From Algicoccus sp048820935 (lineage in GTDB: Bacteria > Pseudomonadota > Gammaproteobacteria > Burkholderiales > Burkholderiaceae_B), in the NCBI RefSeq assembly GCF_048820935.1, contig NZ_JBMERD010000003.1, positions 203,515 to 267,514 of the forward strand: a stretch of 64,000 nt of DNA, given 5' to 3'. Shown here one piece after another: positions 34,912-43,764 of this stretch (the stretch's first letter is position 1; every line of letters starts with the position of its first letter). The translations under genes were made by a program, and so were the position numbers. A model generated the notes under the pieces. The model made no database searches, had not been told where the DNA came from, and saw only the letters and a program-made list of their open reading frames with translations.

Positions 34912-35730
34912 ATGACAAAACAGTCAGGATCAGTGGGGAACGGTACCGTTCTGTGGGAAATCGACCATCGTGGTGTTGGAACCGTCACGCTGAATCGTCC
35001 CGAAGTCAATAACGCATACAACGGTGACATGATCCGTGGTTTGCATGAGGCCATGGATACCTTGGGTGCCATGCCCAATCTGCGCATTGTGGTGATGAAA
35101 GGCAATGGCCGACATTTCCAAGCTGGTGCGGATTTGGCGTGGATTAATGCAGAAGGCAAGAAAGACATGGCCTCGAACATTGAGGCATCTCGCGCAACGG
35201 GTGAGGCAGTGCGTCGTTTGAATGAATTGCCGATTCCGACAGTCGCAGCGATTCAAGGCGGCTGCTTTGGTGGTGGCACCGGAATTGCAGCAGCTTGTGA
35301 TATCGTGATTGCGGCTGATAATGCCATTTTTGCGATTACGGAGTCCCGTTGGGGCTTGGCTGCCAGTATTATCTTCCCGCAATTAATTCAAGCCATCGGC
35401 TTGCGTAATGTGCGTCGTTACGCATTGACCAGCGAACGGATTAGTCCAGAAGAAGCAGTTCGTATCGGTTTTGCCCATGAGGTTTGCCCGCTCGATGAGC
35501 TTGATGCGGCAGTCGAAAATGTGGTCGATAATCTGATGTTGTGCGGCCCAGAAGCCATTAAGAATACGAAAACTCAGAATATGCAGATTGCTCAGGCGAT
35601 CGTGAACGATGAGTTGTTTAATGACCTGGTGCTAAAACACGCAAACACTCGTAAAACCGAAGAGGCTAGCGAGGGGACACGTTCTTTCCTAGAGAAACGT
35701 AAACCCAGCTGGTATATCGCCAAAGGCTAA
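34912..35730 (+). CDS. Enoyl-CoA hydratase/isomerase family protein
   Basis: The 272-residue crotonase has NRPEVNNAYNG at the N-terminus, oxyanion loop GRHFQAGADL, and GGCFGGGTGIAAACDIVIA followed by ITESRWGL with the glutamate expected for hydration. It resembles methylglutaconyl-CoA-type hydratases, but the pathway is not shown by its neighbours. An AGGAG precedes the ATG. It is divergent from floA and is ended by a hairpin at 35758. Confidence 0.9.
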   Translation: MTKQSGSVGNGTVLWEIDHRGVGTVTLNRPEVNNAYNGDMIRGLHEAMDTLGAMPNLRIVVMKGNGRHFQAGADLAWINAEGKKDMASNIEASRATGEAVRRLNELPIPTVAAIQGGCFGGGTGIAAACDIVIAADNAIFAITESRWGLAASIIFPQLIQAIGLRNVRRYALTSERISPEEAVRIGFAHEVCPLDELDAAVENVVDNLMLCGPEAIKNTKTQNMQIAQAIVNDELFNDLVLKHANTRKTEEASEGTRSFLEKRKPSWYIAKG

Positions 35731-35757
35731 GTGGGTTGTGATGGTGTACTAATCATT

Positions 35758-35792
35758 CGAGCCATGTTTTCAGAATCTGAAACATGGCTCGA
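35758..35792. terminator. Bidirectional terminator between the hydratase and the floA operon
   Basis: CGAGCCATGTTTTCAG pairs with CTGAAACATGGCTCG, leaving one bulged T. The plus strand continues with AATTGTTT. It serves both convergent units. Confidence 0.8.
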
Positions 35793-35797
35793 ATTGT

Positions 35798-36463
35798 TTA
35801 ATGCTCGTCCGTTTGCCGTGGTGGGGAAGTGGGTTCGTTCGGTCTTCGTACGCTATGTAATGGATCCTGAAAAGGCTCTTGGGCTCGACAAGGTCCTAAA
35901 ACCGCCATGGCAATCAGAGCTTGTCGAAGTTGCTCTGGATCACGAAAAGCCAAGGTGTGATCAGTTGCCCTTCGAGCTGTTGGACGTACTCGAGTAGTCG
36001 TTTTCTCTGAGAGTGGCTGCGTGGGTTCAGCTGATAAGAAAGCGGCAGGTTCGGGTTTGAAATCAGAGGTGAGATCAGGCTCTCTGCCCCAGTCTGCACC
36101 GAAATCGAAAGGTGAGGATTTGTTTGTCTGATCTGTTTGATTCAGTGCTTTGTCGCCCAGTTCATTGTCATTTTTAGCTTTGTTTGCCTGTTGCGCCAAA
36201 ATCTCTTTGACTTCCTCAAGCAATGGTTTGCTTGTATCTCCTTGAGACGTTTTCTGAGGAAGAGGAGGCATTTTGTTTAGGCTTTTGAGGGCCACTTGTT
36301 TGCGCCAAACAAAAATAGCGACAACCAAAATAATGATTGAAAAGATGATTGGTGCCCCGGCGATAAAGGCCACTGCCGCAAAAAACACCAAAGCCCAAGG
36401 GTTGCCTTGACCCTTGGTTTTGAGTTTGTCGTTTTTAGGTGTCCATCCGGATTCATCAGGCAT
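35798..36463 (-). CDS. Membrane-anchored protein of unknown function in the nfeD-floA operon
   Basis: I do not recognise a named family. The 221-residue product has two hydrophobic stretches near residues 25-50, then a long polar linker rich in Lys, Asn, Thr and Pro, and near the end a conserved-looking block TLAFRDPEQLRQALIAMAVLGPCRAQEPF. Its start lies 3 bp past the floA stop and has GAGGG as ribosome site, so it is translated with floA. A role in the flotillin complex is inferred only from position. Confidence 0.7.
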   Translation of the reverse strand: MPDESGWTPKNDKLKTKGQGNPWALVFFAAVAFIAGAPIIFSIIILVVAIFVWRKQVALKSLNKMPPLPQKTSQGDTSKPLLEEVKEILAQQANKAKNDNELGDKALNQTDQTNKSSPFDFGADWGREPDLTSDFKPEPAAFLSAEPTQPLSEKTTTRVRPTARRATDHTLAFRDPEQLRQALIAMAVLGPCRAQEPFQDPLHSVRRPNEPTSPPRQTDEH

Positions 36464-36466
36464 GAC

Positions 36467-37444
36467 TTAGACCCTCGGTAACTGACTGTCGTTGTCGGTT
36501 GGGTTACCAGCGATGGTGTCGCGCATTGCAGTATCGGCTTGAATATTGCGCATTCTGTAGTAATCCATGATGCCCAGTTTGCCGCTCTCAAAAGCTTGTG
36601 CCATCGCCTTGGGAATTTCAGCTTCGGCTTCGACGACTCGTGCCTGCATTTCTTGCTCGAGGGCAACGGCCATGGCGCGTCGCTCTTCGGCTTTGGCCTG
36701 TGCGATCTGTTTGTCTGCATTGGCCTGATCAATTTGCAATTTGGCGCCAATGTTTTCTCCAACATCGATGTCGGCAATGTCAATGGATAAGATTTCGTAA
36801 GCCGTGCCTGAATCCAAGCCTTTGGCCAAAATATGCTTGGAGATATGATCTGGGTTTTCCAGCACGGTTTTATGACTGTCGGCAGACCCAATCGTACTTA
36901 CCATCCCTTCACCCACGCGGGCAATAATAGTTTCTTCGCCTGCACCCCCGACCAAACGATCAATATTGGTGCGCACAGTTACACGGGCTAGACAGATCAA
37001 TTGAATTCCGTCTCTGGCAACGGCTGCTATACGGGGTGTTTCAATGACTTTGGGCAACACTGACATTTGCACTGCTTCAAAGACGTCGCGGCCTGCCAAG
37101 TCAATGGCAGCTGCTCGTTGAAATGACAGCGGAATATTGGCTTTGTCGGCAGAAATCATGGCATTGACAACATGCACCACATTACCGCCGGCCAGAAAGT
37201 GGGCTTCGAGCTCATTGATAGAGATTTTAATGCCCGCTTTCACGGCACTAATGCGTGCAGTCACAATTCTCGCGGGTGGTACGCGTCGCAAGCGCATGGC
37301 AATCAGCGTTGACAGCCCGACATAGGCGCCGGAAGCCCACGCTGCGATCCACAGGCGGATAGGGACGAAAATAAAAATGATGACGAGTAAGAGAATACCG
37401 ATGGGCACCACAAATGCGCCTAGTGTTGTAATGGGATCTTGCAT
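36467..37444 (-). CDS. floA: Flotillin-like FloA, full length
   Basis: The 325-residue protein has the same arrangement as the copy at 33761: a membrane hairpin (about 10-45), an SPFH-like domain, an Ala/Glu/Lys-rich coiled coil, and a complete tail with GIMDYYRMRNIQADTAMRD. It assembles scaffolds in the membrane. Its ATG overlaps the stop of nfeD by one base (TAATG), a strong sign of coupling. FloA-NfeD pairs are widespread in bacteria. Confidence 0.94.
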   Translation of the reverse strand: MQDPITTLGAFVVPIGILLLVIIFIFVPIRLWIAAWASGAYVGLSTLIAMRLRRVPPARIVTARISAVKAGIKISINELEAHFLAGGNVVHVVNAMISADKANIPLSFQRAAAIDLAGRDVFEAVQMSVLPKVIETPRIAAVARDGIQLICLARVTVRTNIDRLVGGAGEETIIARVGEGMVSTIGSADSHKTVLENPDHISKHILAKGLDSGTAYEILSIDIADIDVGENIGAKLQIDQANADKQIAQAKAEERRAMAVALEQEMQARVVEAEAEIPKAMAQAFESGKLGIMDYYRMRNIQADTAMRDTIAGNPTDNDSQLPRV

Positions 37445-38901
37445 TAATCCTCTCCTGTGTGAAGTGTTTGTTTTTGTTCGGCTTTGGTGGCAGATAAGCG
37501 TTTAACAACGACACGGTTGCCATCGACATGTGTCACTTGAATGGCTTCTCCAGCGTTGATGTATTCTCCATTTGAAACCACATCGACGCGCTGTCCCTCA
37601 ATCGTGGCGATGCCGGCAGGTCGTAAAGTGCTCGCTGCGACGCCTTGTAAACCTAAGAGCGCGTGATCTTGCTGTGGTTCGGATGAGAATCCATGTTTTG
37701 CGGTGAGATTCGTTTGTAAAACGATTTGGCGGCCTAGCCTTGTTTTTGGCAGGAATCGCAACAAAATTAGACTGGCGAGCATGGCAAGGACTGCACTGGC
37801 GCCCAGTCTGGCTAAGGCGCTGATGAGACTCTGGACGGTTGCCCCTTGTCCAGTCGTACTCATGACCAATGCAGCCACGATGGCAATGAGCCCTAGTAAA
37901 CCGATAAACCCAAAACCTGGAATGATGAAAATCTCAATTCCCAGCAAAATTAATCCTGAGATTAAGAGCAGAATAATTTCCCAGCCAGCCAGATCGACAA
38001 TCCAGTGACCCCACATGAATAAGGCCAAAGCACTTAAGCCCAAGAGGCCTGCAATCCCAAAACCTGGCGTCTTGATTTCAAGAATAATCCCCAGCATGGC
38101 TACACTCACCAACAACGAGCTGATGAGTGGGTCAGTCAGAAAGCGAACGAGATTCTCAGCCCAGTTGGGGGTGGTCTGCACTGTTTGAGCGTCACGTAAG
38201 CCCAGTGCGTTTAAGGCTTCACCGAGCGTGGTTGCGCTTGCATCTGCGATGTCGTACTCCAAAGCCTCTTTCGTGGTCAGTGTCAGCAGTTTGCCTTTTT
38301 GAACAAGTCCTGGGATTTCAACATCTGGATCGACCATGGCTTGTGCGATCAGCGGATTGCGATGTCGAAACTCGGCTGTGGCGCCAAATTCTTTGCGCAC
38401 ATAAGAAATGGTTTTTTCAGAGGCGGTTTCGGTGCTAGTCCCACTGGACTGAACGGGTGTGGCAGCGCCCAACGTGCCGCCCGGTGTCATGACAATGGCT
38501 TTGGCAGCCAAACTGATTAACGCACCTGCAGAGATTGCGCGCGAATCGACAAAGGCAATGGTGTTGACTGGGCTGCGTAGCAAAGCATCGCGAATTTGGA
38601 CAGCGGCATCGACACGCCCGCCAAAGGTGTTGATCTGCAGAACAACGGCGGCAGCTTGATTGTCTTTGGCTTCTTGCAGAGTGCGTTCGATATAGGGCGC
38701 TAAGCCCAGATCAATCGTGCCTTCGACTTTGGCGACGTACACCAAAGGCCGTTGCGATTGAGACCAAGCTTGGCCTGATAGCGTTAAACCCAATAATAAG
38801 CAAAAGACGATGAACAACATCCAGCGTAGGCGTAGATGCCAGTCTCGATTCATGTCTGCCATTTGGCGCTGAGCGCTCAGATCGTGTATACGGGTCCGCA
38901 T
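37444..38901 (-). CDS. nfeD: Long NfeD protein: ClpP-class membrane serine protease
   Basis: The 485-residue protein has a signal/membrane anchor (about 25-47), a ClpP-class protease domain with INTFGGRVDAAVQIRDAL and the nucleophile region RAISAGALISLAA, three to five membrane segments (about 255-385), and a C-terminal OB-fold NfeD domain (GIATIEGQRVDVVSNGEYI). Partners of flotillin of this type cut stomatin-like proteins in archaea. It begins the operon nfeD-floA-unknown. Several ATG codons near the start (codons 1, 14, 17) are possible. Confidence 0.9.
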   Translation of the reverse strand: MRTRIHDLSAQRQMADMNRDWHLRLRWMLFIVFCLLLGLTLSGQAWSQSQRPLVYVAKVEGTIDLGLAPYIERTLQEAKDNQAAAVVLQINTFGGRVDAAVQIRDALLRSPVNTIAFVDSRAISAGALISLAAKAIVMTPGGTLGAATPVQSSGTSTETASEKTISYVRKEFGATAEFRHRNPLIAQAMVDPDVEIPGLVQKGKLLTLTTKEALEYDIADASATTLGEALNALGLRDAQTVQTTPNWAENLVRFLTDPLISSLLVSVAMLGIILEIKTPGFGIAGLLGLSALALFMWGHWIVDLAGWEIILLLISGLILLGIEIFIIPGFGFIGLLGLIAIVAALVMSTTGQGATVQSLISALARLGASAVLAMLASLILLRFLPKTRLGRQIVLQTNLTAKHGFSSEPQQDHALLGLQGVAASTLRPAGIATIEGQRVDVVSNGEYINAGEAIQVTHVDGNRVVVKRLSATKAEQKQTLHTGED

Positions 38902-39033
38902 AGAGTTCAGTGTATCGCAGAGCAGTGCAAGGAAATTGTCGATGTTCTACGATCATACAGGCTTCGTTATGATGATGCGCATTGGGATATACAAAATATA
39001 GGTTGTCTGTGGTTCGTAGATTGGGAGAGTTGA

Positions 39034-39873
39034 GTGAATTTGTCTGAAATAAAAGGTTCGTCCGCCGTCAAACGGGTTGCAATCGCTAGCTTAGGCGCGA
39101 TTGGACGTGTGGTTGCCCGTGCACTGGCCAAAGGCGAGATTGCTGGTTTTACGCTGGCTGCGGTTTCAGCGTCGAATCAAGTACGAGCACAACAATGGCT
39201 AGATGAACAAGGCCTCAAAGTGCCTGTCGTTGCTATTGATGCGCTAGAGCCTTTGTCTGATGTGGTTTTAGAGTGCGCGCCAGCTGCATTGTTAACGCAG
39301 ATTTTGTCGCCCTTTCTAGAGGCGGGCAAAGAAGCGATTGTGCTCTCTGCTGGCGCTCTGTTACTAGCACCCCAACTGATTGAACAAGCAAAACGGACAG
39401 GGGCTGTGATTCGGGTCCCTTCAGGGGCACTGGTTGGATTGGACGGTGTGTTGGCAGCGGCCCAAGGGCAGTTTGAGTCGGTGCGACTAGTCACCCGTAA
39501 AGCACCAGGTAGCTACGCAGGTGCCCCTCATGTGGTGAAAAACCAGATCGATCTTGAAGGGATGACGCAGGCAACGTGCATCTTTGAAGGTGATGCACGC
39601 GAAGCAGCGCAAGCGTTTCCAGCGAATGTCAATGTGGTGGCCGCACTGGCATTGACGGGGGCTGGCCCAGAAAACACTCGCATGGAAGTGTGGGCAGATC
39701 CGGTTTTAACGCGCAATACGCACACGATCACGGTCGTGTCTGATGCCGCCAAAATGACCATGACTATGGAGAGCTTGCCGTCACCGAATAACCCTAAAAC
39801 AGCCATGATTGTGGCGCAAAGTGTGCTGGCTCTATTGAAGAAGCAAACCGCCCATTTACAGATGGGAACCTGA
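39034..39873 (+). CDS. Aspartate dehydrogenase-like protein
   Basis: The 279-residue protein has an N-terminal NAD(P)-binding motif (VAIASLGAIGRVVARAL, where the GxGxxG is modified to SLGAIG) and a C-terminal domain with TRKAPGSY, GPENTRMEVWADPVL and SPNNPKTAMI, which are typical of L-aspartate dehydrogenase (NadX). The enzyme interconverts aspartate and iminoaspartate. The start is a GTG at 39034 with GGGAGAG upstream. It is divergent from nfeD. Confidence 0.85.
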   Translation: MNLSEIKGSSAVKRVAIASLGAIGRVVARALAKGEIAGFTLAAVSASNQVRAQQWLDEQGLKVPVVAIDALEPLSDVVLECAPAALLTQILSPFLEAGKEAIVLSAGALLLAPQLIEQAKRTGAVIRVPSGALVGLDGVLAAAQGQFESVRLVTRKAPGSYAGAPHVVKNQIDLEGMTQATCIFEGDAREAAQAFPANVNVVAALALTGAGPENTRMEVWADPVLTRNTHTITVVSDAAKMTMTMESLPSPNNPKTAMIVAQSVLALLKKQTAHLQMGT

Positions 39874-40018
39874 GCGTTTGGAACGTCTCATGTGTGCTGA
39901 TTCTGTCAGGCCAGTGTCTGAGACCTACGACCTAAGTTAAACTCTTAAGGAAGAGGCGCTTTGTGCGTGCAAAAACCAGATCGAAATTCAAAACTGTGCT
40001 CGACAGGAGTTAAAAGGA

Positions 40019-40843
40019 ATGAAAACGTTCAAACCATGGGTTATGAAAAGTTGTGTCAGTGTGTTGGCTGCACTGGCAATGGGGAGTGTCGTGGCGCCAG
40101 CTGCTGCGCAAGCGCCAGAAAAAGACATCTGGTTGATGGGTGAAGTGCACGATAACCCAAATGCACATTTCTTTCGTCTAAAGGCGATTGAGAAAGCTTT
40201 GGGCGGTGATTGGCGTCCTGCATTGGTGATGGAGCAGTTTAATACGGACCGTCAACCTGAGTTGACGCAAGCTTGGCAGACCTGCAAAACAGCGCAATGT
40301 GTGATTAATAAAGCAGCTGAACCAGGTACCGCTTGGCACTGGGACTATTACAAGCCACTAATTACACTGGCCTTGAAATACCGTTTGCCTTTGGTCGCTG
40401 GTAATTTGTCGCGTGCTCAACTCAAAGAAGTGATGAAAGATGGTTACAGCGCTGTGTTTGATGCGCAGACGATTAATCGTTTTGGGCTGAAAAACTCATT
40501 GCCTGTTCAATTGGCTGATCAGCAACGTGTCGCCATCGATGTAGGCCATTGCAATAAACTGGATGCAACGACCATCAACGACATGATCAAAGCGCAAGTA
40601 GCCCGTGATGTGAACTTTGCGAAGTTAATCGATCAGTACAGCTCACAAGGCGTGGTGCTAGTCGCGGGTAATAACCATGTACGGCGTGACATCGGTGTTA
40701 TGCAGTGGTTGCAACCTGCTGTGGCCTCACGTGTCGTGGTGTCTGGCTATGTGGAATCCGGTGGCATTGAAGATGGCATTTATGACATCTTGCATCTGGT
40801 TGAGCCAGTCAAGCGCGCAGATCTTTGCGCAAAAGTGCAGTAA
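40019..40843 (+). CDS. ChaN-like exported haem-binding/Tiki-superfamily protein
   Basis: The 274-residue protein has a signal peptide ending AAAQA near residue 31. The mature part opens with DIWLMGEVHDNPNAHFFR, the GE-HDN motif of the ChaN/Tiki (TraB-related) fold, and has a second conserved block VLVAGNNHVRRDIG. ChaN binds haem dimers in Campylobacter; other family members are peptidases. Two Cys pairs (about 87/92 and 180/268) may form disulfides. GGAG and AAGGA precede the ATG. It is single and ended by a terminator. Confidence 0.83.
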   Translation: MKTFKPWVMKSCVSVLAALAMGSVVAPAAAQAPEKDIWLMGEVHDNPNAHFFRLKAIEKALGGDWRPALVMEQFNTDRQPELTQAWQTCKTAQCVINKAAEPGTAWHWDYYKPLITLALKYRLPLVAGNLSRAQLKEVMKDGYSAVFDAQTINRFGLKNSLPVQLADQQRVAIDVGHCNKLDATTINDMIKAQVARDVNFAKLIDQYSSQGVVLVAGNNHVRRDIGVMQWLQPAVASRVVVSGYVESGGIEDGIYDILHLVEPVKRADLCAKVQ

Positions 40844-40920
40844 CAGCCGCAGCCGGCAATTGACATCGTCAGGCAATCGATTGATGTCACTCGATACGCC
40901 TTCAGTGATCGGTTGATTAC

Positions 40921-40963
40921 AAAAAACAGCCCCCTATTGCCTAGTGCGCAGGGGGGCTGTTTT
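40921..40963. terminator. Bidirectional terminator
   Basis: AACAGCCCCCT pairs with AGGGGGGCTGTTTT, flanked by A6 on one side and T4 on the other, between ChaN-like and the convergent decarboxylase gene. Confidence 0.88.
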
Positions 40964-41040
40964 GATTGGAAGGTGAGTCAGGCAGGTGGTCGACCCTATC
41001 GAAAACTGATTGATCTTTTCACGACATCAGCCTTTCATCC

Positions 41041-42711
41041 TCACTCAAAAGACTGCGGTGCAATTGCAATATCGAGTAAGTTGGGTTCACCGCTGGCAAC
41101 CGCCTGCCGTACCGCAGCTTGAATGTCGGCTGCACGCTCAACACGTTTGGCTTTCATCCCAAAACCGTTCGCAACTGCCACAAAATCAATGGCCGGATCT
41201 GTCATATCCATCCCCAAGAATTGTTTTGAGTTGCGCATTGCAACTAGACGATTCTTGATGATTTCATAGCTCTGGTTGTTGAGAATGACGTAGGTGATGG
41301 GGAGTTTCAGGTTTGCAGCGGTCCACAACGCTTGGATGCTATAGAGCGAGCTGCCATCACCGACGGTGGCGACCACAGGTCTAGAAGGTTGTGCCAAACT
41401 CACGCCAATCGCACCTGCCATCGCAAACCCCAAACCACCACTAGTTAAGCCAAAATTGGAGACGGGATCGTTGGCATGCATAAGCTTAAAGAGTGTGCCA
41501 GCATGTGTGGGATTCTCGTCCACGACAATGGCTTCGGGTGGCAATGCTTGTGTGATTTGTAGCAATGCGTAGTCGGGGTGTGTAGGAATACTCTGTGCAT
41601 GTGCTTCGAGTGCATGGGCAAAGGCATTGCGGCGGTTTGTCCAGTTTGATTGGTAAAGTGTTTCCAGACGCGTTCTAGCACCTGCAGCTTGCGCAGATGT
41701 TTGTAACTCATCCAGAACAGGTAAGAGTGCGCGCAGCGTGCTGGCGACATTGGCTTGAATTGCGACCTCTGTGTTGTAGTTTTTACCGAGTTCCCAATCA
41801 CGCTCGCTGATGTGAATGACGGGCAGGCCTTCAGGCAAAGGCTCAATCGAGGCTTTCGGTGATGTTCTTAAAAGGTCAGCGCCTAGGCAAATGAGCAAGT
41901 CATACTGTGACAAAGTGTCGTGCATGGTGTGCTGATTGCGCGTGATTTCACCCATGTTGCAAGGATGTGCCGTCGGAAAACGCGTGTTGTATGGCACAGA
42001 TTCTTGATACACGGCAGCCCCAAGTTGAGTGGCGAGCTCACCAGCTTCCTTAAAACAATCATGCCTTGCCAATTCATGACCCGCCAAAATAACAGGACGT
42101 TTGGCTTGAAGGATGCGATTAGCCAACATCTTTAACGTTTCAAGATCAGGCTGAACTGTGCCTAGAACTCGGGTGGGATGCCCCAGAGGCACATCGGTGA
42201 CTTCATCGAGCACACTGCTGGGTAGGCTGAGAAATACGGGTCCTGTGGGGGGTGTGAGAGCGATTTTGGCAGCGCGATGAATAATGCGTGGCAGATCGTC
42301 GGCTCGTTCTACTTCAAAGGCCCATTTCACAAGCGGGCTGGCAATGGGCACGAGTGGTTCGTAGAGCAAGGGTTCGGTGAGTCCGTAACCCACCTCATAC
42401 TGACCAGCCGTCACGATAATGGGGGAACCAGAGAACTTGGCGCTATAGAGTGCACCCATGGCATGTCCAAGGCCCGGCGCGCAATGTAGGTTGACGGCAC
42501 TGAGCCGGCCACTGGCGCGTCCGTAACCATCCGCCATCCCCAGAACAATACTCTCTTGCAACCCCATGACATATTTCACATCGGGGTATTGTGGAACAGC
42601 TTCCATGAGTGCAAGTTCCGTGGTGCCGGGATTGCCAAACATGTGACTGACGCCTTCGTGAATCATCAGTTCCATGAAGGCATTGCGGCCAGTGAGTGTT
42701 TTTGTAGTCAT
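41041..42711 (-). CDS. Thiamine-diphosphate-dependent decarboxylase (benzoylformate decarboxylase-like)
   Basis: The 556-residue protein has the three ThDP-enzyme domains: the N-terminal domain with Glu53 (VMGLQESIVLGMA), which activates the cofactor, a middle domain, and the C-terminal cofactor motif VGDGSSLYSIQALWTAANLK...NN. It resembles benzoylformate/acetolactate-type enzymes; an FGNPGTTELALMEA start is typical of the benzoylformate decarboxylase branch. The substrate cannot be fixed, since neither Ser/His active-site roles nor the pathway is clear. It is divergent from an SDR gene that may share its regulation. Confidence 0.88.
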   Translation of the reverse strand: MTTKTLTGRNAFMELMIHEGVSHMFGNPGTTELALMEAVPQYPDVKYVMGLQESIVLGMADGYGRASGRLSAVNLHCAPGLGHAMGALYSAKFSGSPIIVTAGQYEVGYGLTEPLLYEPLVPIASPLVKWAFEVERADDLPRIIHRAAKIALTPPTGPVFLSLPSSVLDEVTDVPLGHPTRVLGTVQPDLETLKMLANRILQAKRPVILAGHELARHDCFKEAGELATQLGAAVYQESVPYNTRFPTAHPCNMGEITRNQHTMHDTLSQYDLLICLGADLLRTSPKASIEPLPEGLPVIHISERDWELGKNYNTEVAIQANVASTLRALLPVLDELQTSAQAAGARTRLETLYQSNWTNRRNAFAHALEAHAQSIPTHPDYALLQITQALPPEAIVVDENPTHAGTLFKLMHANDPVSNFGLTSGGLGFAMAGAIGVSLAQPSRPVVATVGDGSSLYSIQALWTAANLKLPITYVILNNQSYEIIKNRLVAMRNSKQFLGMDMTDPAIDFVAVANGFGMKAKRVERAADIQAAVRQAVASGEPNLLDIAIAPQSFE

Positions 42712-42899
42712 CGTCAGATGTCTCCTTGGTGACGAATTTAATCAGAAAAGTCGTGTTGTTTGATTGGCGTGAATGGTCAAAGCTTATTATTCAGAGGCGA
42801 TGTTTTTTATGAGCGTAAACTGAAGCGAACCTTCTGTGAAGGTCGACCGAAGGAATATGCTGTGTTAATGCGTTATTTATAAATAAAAAGGAAACCGAT

Positions 42900-43685
42900 A
42901 TGTTGATCTCTCTGGAGAACAAAGTTGCAGTGATTACAGGTGCCAGTCAGGGGTTGGGACTGGCAATGGCTAAACGCTTTTGTGAGTCAGGCGCTGATGT
43001 GGTGTTGTTGGCTCGACGCCAGACTGTTTTGGATGAAGCGTGTGAAGAAATTGCTGCGCTGCGCCCTGGTGCGAAAGTGAAGGGTTACGCTTGCGATGTG
43101 CGAGATCTGGCTCAATTGGAATCGGTGTACGAGACAATTGAACGTGATTTTGGGAAAGTCGATATTGTGGTGAATAACGCAGGTTCTTCGTCACGCAGTC
43201 CAATCGAAGCGCTGAATATGGACACGTTGCAGGCGGATTATGATCTCAAGGTCAAGCCTGCAATGCGACTGGTTCAGTTGGCAGTACCTGGCATGAAAGA
43301 ACGACGCTGGGGACGAATTATTAATGTGGTCAATATTGGTGCAAAAGCGCCAGATGCAGGTACCGCACCGACTAGTATGAGCCGGGCCGCTGGTATTGCG
43401 ATGACCAAAGTCATGTCCAAAGAATTTGCGCCACATAACGTACTAGTCAATGCGTTATGTGTGGGTCAAATCATGTCTGAGCAATGGGTGGGCTACCACA
43501 AACGCGATCATCCGGAAATGACGTTTGAAGATTTTATTGCGATGCGAGGCAAACCCATGCCATTGGGTCGAATCGGTCAAGCAGAAGAGTTTGCGAACGT
43601 GGCTTGCTTTTTAGCGTCAGATCAAGCGTCTTTTGTGTCAGGCGTAGCAATTAACGTTGACGGAGGCCAAAGCCCAGTTCTCTAA
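42900..43685 (+). CDS. SDR-family protein with catalytic triad replaced
   Basis: The 261-residue protein has the Rossmann motifs TGASQGLG (13-20) and NNAG (92-95). However, the expected Ser-Tyr-Lys is not there: by alignment with FabG the positions are Asn145, Thr158 and Arg162 (VVNIGAKAP and APTSMSRAAGIA). The rest of the fold, including the C-terminal GVAINVDGGQS, is intact. It may be an unusual enzyme or a non-catalytic partner of the neighbouring decarboxylase. An AAGGAAA precedes the ATG. Confidence 0.88.
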   Translation: MLISLENKVAVITGASQGLGLAMAKRFCESGADVVLLARRQTVLDEACEEIAALRPGAKVKGYACDVRDLAQLESVYETIERDFGKVDIVVNNAGSSSRSPIEALNMDTLQADYDLKVKPAMRLVQLAVPGMKERRWGRIINVVNIGAKAPDAGTAPTSMSRAAGIAMTKVMSKEFAPHNVLVNALCVGQIMSEQWVGYHKRDHPEMTFEDFIAMRGKPMPLGRIGQAEEFANVACFLASDQASFVSGVAINVDGGQSPVL

Positions 43686-43694
43686 AACCGATCT

Positions 43695-43753
43695 AATACA
43701 AAACACGGTCTGAAGACGCGATGAATGTGCGTTGTCAGACCGTATTTGTTTTT
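43695..43753 (+). repeat. 59-bp direct repeat, copy 1: terminator-type hairpin
   Basis: The sequence has the stem ACGGTCTGA/TCAGACCGT, an inner ACGC/GCGT stem and TTTGTTTTT behind. It is identical to the copy at 44546-44604 except for two bases. It lies 9 bp after the SDR stop and probably ends that gene. Confidence 0.9.
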
Positions 43754-43764
43754 AATGCCATGAA

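Noticed and set aside
35731..35997. 88-codon plus-strand frame after the enoyl-CoA hydratase
   Set aside because: It starts at the hydratase stop, crosses the terminator and is antisense to the membrane protein of the floA operon.
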